From assembly GCA_001584585.1 (NCBI GenBank), contig LSYV01000015.1, forward strand, positions 618,854 to 682,853: a DNA stretch of 64,000 bases, written 5' to 3'. The notes below the pieces were generated by a model, which was not told where the DNA came from, did not search any database, and saw only the letters and a program-made list of their open reading frames with translations. The stretch comes from Gonium pectorale (taxonomy: Eukaryota; Chlorophyta; Chlorophyceae; Chlamydomonadales; Volvocaceae). Within the stretch, counting starts at the first letter, position 1, and each line of letters starts with the position of its first letter. Positions 23,901-34,430 of the stretch are shown one piece after another. The translations under genes and the position numbers were made by a program.

Positions 23901-25004
23901 CCCGCGTCATCGAAGAACTCCAGCGACAGCATCAGCTTCACCAGCGTGTTCTCCAGGCCGCGGATCAGGAATGGCCGGCGCCTGATCATGGAGCAGGCAT
24001 TGGCGGCAGCGGCACAGGTGAGCCCGGTCAGCACCAAGAGTTGCGCACTTGATCGCTCCTGGCATGCTCGTGGGGGCTGGGCGACCAAGGCACGTGCACG
24101 ACGTGGTCAGGACAGCGTGGTGGGGCACCGTACGCGTCGAGCCCCCCTCCCCGCGCAGGTTCCCTTCCATTCGTGTGGACCTTGAGGCGGGGGGCGCAGG
24201 GCAGGAGATGGAGGCAGGTCCCGCACGGCAGGTTTCCGCTGCTCTGCGTCCCGTGCAGACGCTCCTCCACGGCGCGCTACAGGGCCCTGGCTGGGAAGGT
24301 GCCACAAGCTCCGCAGCCCCCTTCCCCCGAGTGCATGCGCCGCCAGCGGGTAGGCAGCCCGGGGGAGCGCGCAGTGGGGTGCTGCCCTGCTACTGCTGCT
24401 GCCGCCGTACGCACCGTGTCAGCGTCTGGAACAGCTTGAAGTACGGGTTAATGGACTCCCGGGTGGGCTCGCAAGCCAGGATCTGCGCGCAAACTTCGAG
24501 TCGTAAGCACCGCCGGGGGGAGAGGGAAGGGGGGGGGGCTCACATTCGTGCTCAGGCGCATCTTGTCCTCCGCCGCCAGCTGCGCGCCCGTTCCCAGGCG
24601 GCCGCCAGCGAAGAACACCTGGAACAAGATATCGCCATAGCGGGAGTACTCGAGCTCTGCACCGTCAAGCGCCTTAGCCGCGGCCTCGAGATCCGCTTCG
24701 AGGTTTACTCCATCTGCCGCATCTTGGCACAGCGTCACAACAGCATCAGCGAAGGAGCCGGGGTCCTCGGGGATGACGATATTCCGCTTGCGGGTCTTGA
24801 CGTTCACGCCACTGCGGCCGGGTCGCACGGTTTGTTGCTGGCGGCTCTTCCGATGTGCCCTGCCTGAGCACGCCTCAACTGCACTTACGCAAGTGTCGGT
24901 TTCTCCTCCTTTGTACTATAGTGGACATGCGAGAGAGCGCAGCGGTTCCGAGAGTAAGACGCTCTGGACAGAGATCGACTTGACTTCTCTTTATTTTACC
25001 TCAT
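20931..25004 (-). CDS. BZW: eIF5-mimic protein (5MP/BZW), W2-domain translation regulator
   Basis: Eight solid exons join in phase: 24811-24544, 24482-24415, 23981-23881, 23006-22921, 22434-22306, 21966-21790, 21595-21428 and 21134-20931. The start is unresolved. A 5-base exon ATGAG at 25004-25000 spliced to 24811 would give MSGVNVKTRKRN and 401 residues. The protein matches BZW1/2 along its length: VKTRKRNIVIPEDPGSFADA, then LEYSRYGDILFQVFFAGGRL, the HEAT-like middle (TRRRPFLIRGLENTLVKLML, FDDAGRKKLGIVPANIF), and the C-terminal W2/eIF5C domain with LLYNAEIVGEDTIQHWYKKG and the acidic end WLEEAEEEEDD. 5MP lacks the eIF5 GAP domain. In animals and fungi it binds eIF2 and eIF3 through W2, competes with eIF5 and raises start-codon stringency. 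It is cytosolic. Confidence 0.93.
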
Positions 25005-25817
25005 GTGAAGTGGGATGCTGCTGTTGCTGGTGTTGAAACTGTCGCTGTGCGGCCTAGTGCGTGGACAAAAGGGGAGAAGCGGCAGGAAGTGCAAGTCCGC
25101 GCCCACTAACACACAACCGAACTCCCATAATCGTACTGGGCCCGCATACACCCTCGAGGCCCCCCCCCGACCAACCCCAAGTGTTTAAGGAGTGCCTCCA
25201 TCGCTGGTAGCGTGAGTAATGTTCGCAGAGCCGCAACACCTCCTCTGCACTTGACAGCCACGTGCCGCGCGCACGCAGCCATTGCAGCAACGCACACAAT
25301 AATTAGGCCGTGCACTCGTTGGCAGAGACTGTCCGTTGGCCAAGGCTGTTTAGGGCCAATATGTCCAAACCAGACCCCCCATTCCGTCCATTAGCGCATG
25401 CATTATAGTGCGGGCTTTACACGTACGCACATGTATGGCGTGCAAGGGAGAACAACTCGGGTGCACGCCTCCTCAGCTTGTACCGTTGCGTTTGCTTGTG
25501 CGTTTGCATGTGCGTTTGCAATTCATACACCTATGTCTTCTCTGATATGCGTGCGTATGCATTAAATTGCGAAAGAGCGACAATGTTGAGCTTGTCGTGC
25601 ACTTTTATCCGGCACGCCCTATCCGCTGCCCTGTGCGCTGCCACTCCCAACGCGTGTCGATACTGTGCTTGCGTATCAACTTTTACCTTCCCCGGCTGCG
25701 AGCCGCTCCTTACAAGGCTGCAAGTATGAGCCTCGCCTAGTGCCTTTGTCCGCAACCTTGACGACACCGGCTTCAATTTGGGCAGTTTAGTGCTGGCCGC
25801 GGGCCAGCAAGGAAGCA
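25005..25817. other. divergent intergenic region between 5MP and MRL1
   Basis: It holds the 5' flanks of two divergently transcribed genes. A 12-bp repeat is at 25487-25522. No gene is supported. Confidence 0.5.
25487..25522. repeat. 12-bp tandem repeat, three copies
   Basis: Three contiguous copies of TGCGTTTGCWTG (the third ends AAT) lie about 300 bases upstream of the MRL1 start codon. Confidence 0.85.
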
Positions 25818-28800
25818 ATGGCGCACGCAGTCGCGGCCGGCGTGGCCAAGCGACTGGCGCTCCGCGACGCCGCGCCGCTGCCGGCAAGGTGAGCCCGATC
25901 ATGTGTTGACACCAGCCGCATGTCGACGGATTGTCTCGCGGGGAAATGGCTTACGGGCTATCGTGGCGCTTATTCAACGGTGAGCGTTTTTGACCATTTC
26001 TGCGCTCACGTCAGCACTCCGCGCTTGCAGGGCGTGCCAATTGCGAACTGCCGCATTGCGGCTTGAGCAGATCGAGCCCAGCTCGTCGGAAGACGTGCCT
26101 GTGACGCGAGCGCGCTATGGAGCAGCGGCATTCGCGCCGCCAACTCTGCGCGTCGCGGTCAAGGACACAGCCCGGGCGCAGTCTCCGGGCCGCCTGGGTG
26201 TGTCTCACAGCGCTCCGTTGCACCCCGCGGAGGTCCCGTTGCAGCCGACGCCCTTAACCGACAGGCAACTGGAGGACTTCAGCGCTTCGGTCTTGAGCAG
26301 CAGCTCTAGCGTCTGGAGTGCAGATGAGCGTAATCTGCCAGCATCTACGCGCGATAGCAGTTCGTTCGCGGACGAGGTGCTCGCGAAAATACAGGGCAAG
26401 GGCCCCTCGGCCGTCATTGCAGTGCTCAAGGAACTGACAAAGCGCGGCGAGCTGGATACGGTGGTCCGGGTCCTGCAGGAGTGCAGCAAGCCAACTCTGG
26501 AGGTCATCTGTAAAAGGTGCGGAGCCCCGGCTCTCGGGCCCCCCAGACCCCGTGCCCTTCCCACCGCACGATGAAAATGCGAACGCCCCCGCCCCTCCCA
26601 CGCAGATGGCGGTACGCAAACTTCCTAGAGGCGGTGGCGCTGAGCTTGAAGACTAAACCCGCGATCCTGTTCGCCAAGCTGGCGGTGCAGCACGTGCCCC
26701 AGCCGGCCAAGCTGCTGACAGCCGTGCTGCAGACGTGTGCGAAGTGCCGGGACCTGGATTCCGGAATGACGACCATTGAGCTAGCCCGGAAGTACGGCCT
26801 CACGGTGGATGCTCAGCACCTCACGACCCTGATCAAGGGTGAGCGAATTGTGATGCGGGCCATGGTGGTGGGGGAGCCTGGGGGAGCAGGGTTCCATGGG
26901 CCAGGCATGCCGGTTGGGGAAGGATTCGCCAGGCCTTACGGAGTGTACATATACCCGTTGAGGAGGGGCGCGTAGCCGGGGAACGGATGGAGGGCTGCAT
27001 GGCTGGGCGCTGCAGCAAGCAAGCACGGATCTGCGTGCGAGAGGATATGAGAGGGGTAAGAAGGGATTCTGTCGGATCTGGGCATGGGGCAGTCTCCTGC
27101 GCCTGCTCTACCGTCCGCCGGCGGCACCTCTTGCGTCATACTCTGCCAGCGCCTGTGCCCCTACCCTGTCCCCACCCTTTGCACCTCCCAGTGTGCAAGT
27201 CGGTGGGCAACGTGGACAAGGCCTATCGGGTGTACCTGGAGATGCGGGCAGCCCGCCTCACCATTGACGGCCACGTATTTGGCGCGCTGATCGCCACGTG
27301 CGCCGAGGCCATGAAACGCGACCTGACGGTGGTGCACGAGCGCAAGGACCAGTACGTGCTGCTGGAGCGCGCGTTCCACTACGTGGAGGACGCGGAGGCG
27401 GCGGGGGTGGCGCTTCAGGCGCCCGTGTGGAACGCGCTGATGGTGTGCGCGGGCCGCAGCGGGGAGCTCAACAGGGCGTTCGAGGTGCTGACGATGATGC
27501 AGCAACGCGGCGTTGTGGCGGGCGCCACCACCTACGGCAGTCTTATCGAGAGCTGCGTGTGCGCGCGGCAACCGGAGAAGGCGCTGCGCGTGTTCGAGGT
27601 GGCGATGGCCAAGGTGCGTGGGAGGGGAACGCGTTGGGGGTGCAAACGGCGTGCAAAATGTCAACATGCAGACAGGGCAGGCGAGCACTATGGGTATGCC
27701 ATAGATGTGGGGGGTATGGTGTGCGGAGGAGTTGAATCACTGACAACGGGCGAGCGTGCGGCAAGGGGCAGGCTACGCGCCGCTCGCGGCAGGATTGGGC
27801 TGGGGTCGACGGGGCCCCCGGAGGCGCCGGCAGGTGCAATAGTCGGGATGCCGTGCCGTGCCGAGCGCACACATGCACCAGGTCCTGAAGGTCCTAGCAT
27901 TGGGCGGCATGGGCGACCCAGTACGCGGCGTGTGGTAGTCACTCGCCTGATTGCGTTTGCCGCAAGCTGGGTGTGCCATATGACTACGAGGGAGTGGGGC
28001 CGGCGCAAGTGGTGTTGGGGCCGAGCAGCGGATGGCGCAGCGGCTCCCCTTCAACGTTGCTGACCTAGTGGTGAAGCAGGCGGATCCTGGGGCGGAACCT
28101 GCACCAAAGCGCCGCGCGCCATGCATCCAACGGATGGGCTGACCTGGCGGGGCTACGCATCTACTGTGCTCCTCCCAAACACGCCTTACCGGCGGGAGAA
28201 TGCCGCTACATACCACGCCGTATGTCCTCAAAACCCCTACGTGCCTCCCCTTCCCCAGGGCTTTGTGTCGGAGGTGAAGCTGTACACCCAGGCGCTGTCG
28301 GCGTGCATGCTGCCGCTGCCGGGAGCGTGGGAGCGCGCGCTGGAGATTTACGCCGCGCTGCAGCGCGCGTCTGTGCGCCCGGACAAGAAGTTTTTTGCCT
28401 GCCTCATGGCCGTGGCGGGCCGCTGCGGGCGCCTGGACAGCGCGTTTGAGCTGCTAAGCGAGATGGCGGCCGAGGGCATCCGGCCCAGCGGCACCAGCGT
28501 GTCAGCGCTCATCCACGCCTGCATGGACCGGGGCAACCTGGGCCTGGCGCGCCGCGTGTACGACTTGTGTGCGCGGCAGGGGGTGTACCCGGTGGTGTCG
28601 CAGTACAACCGCATGATGGACGTGTACGCCAGCGAGTGCAGGTGGGGATCGGGGACAGGGCGGGGCAGGGAGGTTGATGGTGGAAAAGAAGGGACGGGGA
28701 CAGGGAGGTTGGTGGTGGAAAAGAGGGGACGGGGACAGGGAGGTGGTGGGCGAAAGAGGGGACGGGGGCAGGGAGGCAAGGCGACGTGGTTGGGCGGGGC

Positions 28801-31800
28801 CGTGCGGTTGGGTAAGGGGTGCGAAGGGTGCGAGTGTGCTTTCGGCGGTGTATCAGGAGGGCCGTCATCGACGTGGCCTGCGGATGACGGGGCCTTAGGG
28901 AGGGAGGGGTCGCGGGTTGAGGACGGATCGGGTGTTTTCAGGAGCAACGGATTGGGGGAGAAAAGCGACACATTGGGGAAGTTGAGGGCGGCTTGCCGGG
29001 GGCGCTGGGCATCATCTTTCCTGCTCAACTCCTCGCCCTCCTCGCCTCACCCTTCTCGCCACCCTCCCCCTCTCCCCAGGTTTGGCGACGTGGTGAGCCT
29101 GCTATGCGACATGGTGGCGGCCGACCGGCAGCCCAACCTCAACACCTACCGCATCCTCATCAACGCCGCCACCCTCACCGACCAGGCCAACCTGGCGTTC
29201 CAGATCTTCGCGCTGATGCACGCCAACCGGATCCAGATCCTGCAGGGCAAGTTCGCCCAGACCATCTACTACATGCTCGTGAAGGCGTGCTACAACCAGA
29301 CGCGCTTCCTTTGGGTGTCCGGCGGCTACCCGCCCGCGCGCCCTGACGCTGCGGCTGCTGGCGTTCCCAGCTCCCAGCAGCCGCATTCAGTGGCAGCGGC
29401 AGCAAGGGCACAGCAGCAGCAGCCTGGCTTCAATGGGAATGGGGCCCAGCATGCGGCCGGTCCGGCGGGCTCGTTGCACGTGCCGCAGGCTTCCGGGCAC
29501 CACCACCTCGGCCTGTCGATGCCGGCGGGCCGGCGGGCGGAGGCGGACAAGGTGCTGGAGGCTCTGGGCGGGCACAAGCTGCGTCGCGGCGTGCACCAGT
29601 CGAACCCGTTTGACAGCCCGGCCGACTCTATCGACTGGACCAGCCACGCGCTGTCCGCCTTCCACCACATGCTCAGTCGCGGACACAAGCCGTCGCTGGA
29701 GATGCTGGACCTGTGAGTCGGGCCTGGGACGGCGGCTGGTCGGTCCCACTCATGACTCTGCATTGCGAACTCGCTATCCGAGCCCCGGGCGGGATGTGGG
29801 CCGGCGGTGGCTCTTGGCTGCTCGCAGCATGTGGGGCTTGTCTGCGGGAAAGCAGCCGCGATTGAACGTGGGCGGGGGGAGCACACCGTGCTCTGGGGAG
29901 GAAGGAAGGAAGGGCGGAGAAAGTCGACAGACTGAACGGAACGGCTTGGTGTCGGCATCTCGGGGTGCACGAGCCGCCGATGCATGGTGCTGAAGCAAGG
30001 GGGACTTTCCCGCGTTTGAGTTTCGCGTACCGGCAGCTACACGAGCGGAGCGCTCCTCGTTTCGTCTGCGTGCAGGCCCTCTGGCCGGCCGGGGTGCATG
30101 CATGTATGCGGCTAACGACTGCTGGTCCCTCCGCCCCTGCCTTTCCCCGTCACCAGGCTGCTGGGATGCCTCCGGGCCAAGATGCTGCCGCCTGAGGCCT
30201 CGGCGCTGGGCGGCGCTGCCCCGGACGCTCCCGCCGCATCCCAGGTCCTGTCTCCCCTGGTGGCCGTGCGCTCGCGGGACGAGGTCTTCGAGCTTGCGTT
30301 TGAGAACAGGTGCGTTGGTACGGCGGGATCGAGCAGCCTGATATGGGGACCTTCAGCAGCCGCCCTACTCCACGAAGCTTGGGCACGTGGCACCGTACGC
30401 TGCGGCCTTACCAGCGTCCGGACGTGCGTTCCCTTTGCCATGCTGAACCTTACCCTCTCCCCAAAGCCCAAACGCTCCGCCTCCAATGCTGTCGACGCGG
30501 CATGTCTGGCGCTCGCAGGGCCTTTGTGGTGCTGGAGGAGGCAATCAACCGGGGCCTGCTGCCCGCCTACGACCCAGAGGCGCCCCTGGTGCTCAACATG
30601 CGCCGCCTGCCGCCCTCGGTGGCCGAGGTGTATGTCCTCTACATGTTGCGCACTCTGGAGCGGCGGTCGGAGCGCCGTAAGGCGGCGGCCGCCGAGTCAG
30701 CCATGGCGGGTGGCGGCGCGGGCAGCGGAGGGTCATACCACCACAGCATCACGCTGCTGGTGCCGCCCTTTGATCCGGACCTGGTCCAGTGGCCCTCGTA
30801 CCTGGAGCGCCTCATGAATCACTACAGCGCCGAGGTGGGTCGGGGAGCTTATCGGCTGGGCACATGGGTTGAGAAGCGCTGGGTTGGGTCATGTGTAGTG
30901 TTAGGTGGCTTTGAGACATGCGAGCGAAAGAGCGGACCGGCGGGCAGGCCGTTTGTTGCATCATCAGCGCTTGGACCTGCGCGGCGCGTATGTTGGCGCG
31001 TATCCCCATTGACCCACTGCGACGTCACTGCGACCCCAACTCGTGTGTGTGCAGATGAGCACTGAGGTGCGGGCCAAGCTTCGGTACCGCAACCCGCTCC
31101 GCCGCTCACGCGCCAGGCGCTACGGAATCATGCCCTCGCCAGCCGCAAAGGCGGCGGCCAGCGCCGGCAGCGCCGCCGCTAACGCCGCGTCCGACAGCGA
31201 GGACGAGGATGCGGAGGGTGCTGGCTTTGAGTTTGGCCTCCCGCGGTCCGCCAGCGCCGCCGGCAGCAGCTATGATGAGCTGGAGGCGGCCATCAGCGGG
31301 AGCGACGACGACGAGGTGCCTGACGGCGCCGTCACCGGCGGCTCGGGCAGGGATCCATGGGCCCATGATGACGTGTACGGCTGGGCGGACGAGGGAGTGG
31401 ACTTTGCGGGCGGGCGCTACCTGGCAGACAGCACCACGGGCCTGGCCGTGGCGGCGACGCTTCGACGGATGAAGGTGTGGATGGACATGGATTACGTGAA
31501 CGGCACGGTCACGATCTTCGCCGTGGAGGTTGCGCGCTGGCTGAAGCGCCGCCGCCAGGCGGCGGAAGCCGCTGCCAGCCTGGTGCACAGGCCGACGGCT
31601 GGGGCGACGCCGGGCGCCGACGGGCCCCTCGTGGCCCGGGAGGTGGGCAACTCGGCCCCGGCCTCTGCCCTGCACGTCGCGGCGCCGGGCGTCATTGGCG
31701 CGGGGGCAGTACTGGGCGGGATGGCGGCCGGACGGCTGGGCGGCGGCCGCGCGGGACCGATGGGCCGTGGCGCGCCTGTGGAGCAGCAGCAGCGCAACAT

Positions 31801-32491
31801 CCGCCTGGGCATGATGAGCACCACTCCCGCAGCTGGCGCCTCTGGACCCACGGGCCGGCCGGGCAGCGGGGCCACGGGTCACTTTGGTCCGGGACTGCAG
31901 GCGTCCTCCACAATGCCACAGCAGCAGGCATACCAGCAGACGGGCCGGGGCCCGACGGCCGGCGCCGACGAGGCCGGCAACGGCAGCGGCGTCTCTCGAA
32001 GCAGGCAGGTGGGCAGCGGTGCACGGGCCGGACAGCGCCCCGCCTCGGAGCCGTCGAGCGCCGTCGTTGACAGCGACGCGGGCGCAGGCTCGGCACAGGA
32101 TGGCATCGCAAGCTCGCAGGCCCAGACGCTGCAGTCGCTCGCGGCGCGCCTTCCCACTCGCTCGGTCGGCTTGGATGAGGAGCCCGCTGGCCCCGTCCTC
32201 AGGCGCCCAGGGCCGCAGCGTGCGCAGAGCGCAACTTACGCTGACGCCTCGCCAACCGCTAACGGCCTTGTTGAGCTTGCCAATGGTGCCAACGGCCACG
32301 GCGGGAACGGTCAGGAGCACGCGCCGCAGCCACGGCGCGGGCTGGCGCCGGGGCAGCCTGACGCCTACGTGATCGCGGTGCCACAGCAACATGTGCAGGT
32401 GGCCATGGGTACCGGTGTGCCGGTAACGCTGCCTATGACGCCGGAGGCTGTGGCCTCCTCGGCGGCCGCAACGCCGGCCGGCAGCGGGTGA
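25818..32491 (+). CDS. MRL1: MRL1-type PPR protein, chloroplast rbcL mRNA stability factor
   Basis: Nine exons join in phase: 25818-25888, 26031-26516, 26606-26838, 27192-27613, 28259-28641, 29080-29712, 30157-30309, 30519-30834 and 31055-32491, giving 1,377 residues. The N-terminus (MAHAVAAGVAKRLALRDAAP) is basic/Ala-rich like an algal plastid transit peptide. From about residue 130 there are tandem PPR repeats: GNVDKAYRVYLEMRAARLTI, SGELNRAFEVLTMMQQRGVV, CGRLDSAFELLSEMAAEGIR, and FGDVVSLLCDMVAADRQPNL. After them come RRLPPSVAEVYVLYMLRTLE and, near residue 1143, QQQRNIRLG. Both match the MRL1 C-terminal region of land plants as I recall it. MRL1 binds the 5' end of rbcL mRNA in the stroma and protects it, so it is needed for the Rubisco large subunit. 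The roughly 230-residue low-complexity tail after QQQRNIRLG is an algal extension. Confidence 0.93.
28651..28780 (+). repeat. purine-rich minisatellite in an MRL1 intron
   Basis: Three to four imperfect copies of a unit of about 40 bases (GGGACGGGGACAGGGAGGT plus GGTGGTGGAAAAGA) lie directly after the donor at 28642. The tract is strongly G/A-biased on the coding strand. Confidence 0.8.
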
Positions 32492-33610
32492 CGTTTTTGA
32501 CGGGGTAGTTGACGGTTGGTGGTCGGCAGCGTAGTAGTTCGGCTTGCACTGCGCTGCAGGTTGATGTTTGCGCGAAAATGCGACTGGAGCGATCGGAAGG
32601 GGCTTTTGCTTTATCGGGTGGGCTTGCGTTGGCGCATGTGAGCCGCTGAAGTGGATCTGCCGCCTGGTTGATTGGTCGCCTGGCGCCCACGCTGGATGGC
32701 TCGTCACCGTTTGCTGCCAAGCTGGGAAGCGCCGTTACGGCACGATTGGCTATGCTATGAAGCGGTTGGTTGGTTGGGTTTGACACGTGTCTGCGTGTGT
32801 GTTCGCGGCTGGCTGGCGCACGGGTTGCATACCGCGGTGCCCGGATGGGTGGGGTCTTGGTTTTCCCTGAATACAAAACCCATGCGCGGTGTGATTGCTG
32901 CTTGTCCTTCTTGCTTGCGCGGTGTGGGCCGTGTTGCTGCAACGTTTGACGTTGCGGACAGCGCGCACAGCTGGGCCTGCAAGCGAATAACGGACTCATT
33001 TTGCGTTGGCGAGTTTGTCGTGGAATCATGAGTCTTTGCGCCCGGCGGCTGACGGACCGGCAAACCGGTCGTCCTATGAAGCATGAGATGTAGAGGCGGC
33101 GCCCTGCAGTCCCTGCGGACTCCAGGCCTCACCCCGTGCAGGTTCGCCTTCTTTTGGCCTCCCCCATCCCGCATGCGTGACCGAGGCGTTATGCGAGGTT
33201 GCCGCGCGCATAGAGCGCTCTTGCTGGAGCTAACTCGACTGAGCTCAATTTTTTGCTGGACTGCAAAAGAGTTTTGTTAGCAGCTTATTGGGGGACAGCG
33301 GGCGCAGTGAGGCTGAGGACGTGTCGATTGGGTGAGTTTTGGGGATTGAGAGCTTTGGCGAGCAGCTGTTTGCCGAGCTTTCGTAGGCGCATTCCGCACC
33401 TCGAAACGAAGGTTTGACGGATGTCCCGCAGCAATAGGCGGACGACGGGCTCCGGTGCATGCTGGTGTGTGGTGGCGCTGGTGCATTCCCGGCCGTGGCT
33501 GCTAGCGCAGCAATTAGAACAGGCAGCTCGACTTTGGAACACTGCGTGCGCTGCACGCCACGCGGGCCGAGGAGTGAAGGCTGGCCCTGTCTGCTGGGTC
33601 CATCCGAGAT

Positions 33611-33615
33611 TGTAA
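33611..33615 (+). terminator. putative poly(A) signal TGTAA for MRL1
   Basis: First recognised TGTAA downstream of the MRL1 stop, about 1.1 kb away. A long 3' UTR would be implied. Confidence 0.3.
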
Positions 33616-33649
33616 CGCGATGCATCGCAGTCTCTCCGCACGCTCTGGC

Positions 33650-33670
33650 CATGTGTGTGTGTGTGTGTGT
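33650..33670. repeat. (GT)n microsatellite
   Basis: About ten uninterrupted GT dinucleotides in a gene-free region. Confidence 0.85.
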
Positions 33671-34430
33671 TGCGGTCCGACGCCGCGCCTCTCCCCTTCA
33701 GGCCGCTTCCCTTCTTCATTATCCCCCCCCCCCGTCCCCAGGCTTGGCAGACCGCTCTGCGCTTGTAGCATTGCGTCCGGTTGTAGCACCGCCGGTGCCC
33801 TGACACGAGGCCACGCCACAGAGGGTCGCACAGTCGTAAACCGTGTGGGTGCAGCGGGGCTTGCAAAGTGTGCCACTGCGCGCATCGCAGTCAACTGGGC
33901 ACCGATGTTAGGTTCAAGGATGCCGCACAGCGACAAGGTTGCAATGCCGGCAACTGTGCGGATCACACGACCCAGGGGGCTCCCTGGGCTTGACGTCCTG
34001 ACGAAACCCTGTCCGCCGGCACCAGCTCGAGCTTCCTCTCCCCACACCATGGGTGTCAGAGTCCAGTCATAGGCATGTACATGTTCATGCATCCTGCAGT
34101 GCACGATCCGACAGCACCGTGTCATCTACGGTATGGCGCTCAGGCCCCTCCGGCGCCAAGTCCTTGAAACGCGGAGTGTACTGCCCCGCACCACGGACCC
34201 CCGCACCACACGGACCCTGCGCAGCTCTCCGTTCGCCCCTCGCGCTTGCCACCTCCCTGCACACCCCGCCTCCTCTGGACAAGTCACTTAACAAACCGCC
34301 TCACGCCACTCTTTACTCATCTATGGAGCCCAACACCCCTCTCAAACACAGCCTCACGCCACAGACGGCCGCCCGCCCGCCCGCCAGGTGCGCCGACGCC
34401 CGATCGCGCGCCCAGCAGCGGCTCGACAGC

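Larger units (their letters stand above)
32492..34430. other. convergent region: MRL1 3' UTR and 3' flank of the next gene
   Basis: No supported gene. It contains a TGTAA at 33611-33615 on plus, a GT dinucleotide run at about 33650-33670 and a C run near 33723. Confidence 0.5.

Noticed and set aside
22273..24867. Several long plus-strand open frames
   Set aside because: Antisense to the well-supported 5MP exons and their introns.
24864..24928. Upstream ATG of 5MP at 24928 with a GTAAGT donor
   Set aside because: The nearest phase-compatible acceptor would leave an intron of only 25 bases, shorter than algal introns.
31106..32707. 533-codon open frame on the minus strand
   Set aside because: It is antisense to the last MRL1 exon; the Arg/Ala/Pro-rich composition is the usual shadow of a GC-rich coding exon.
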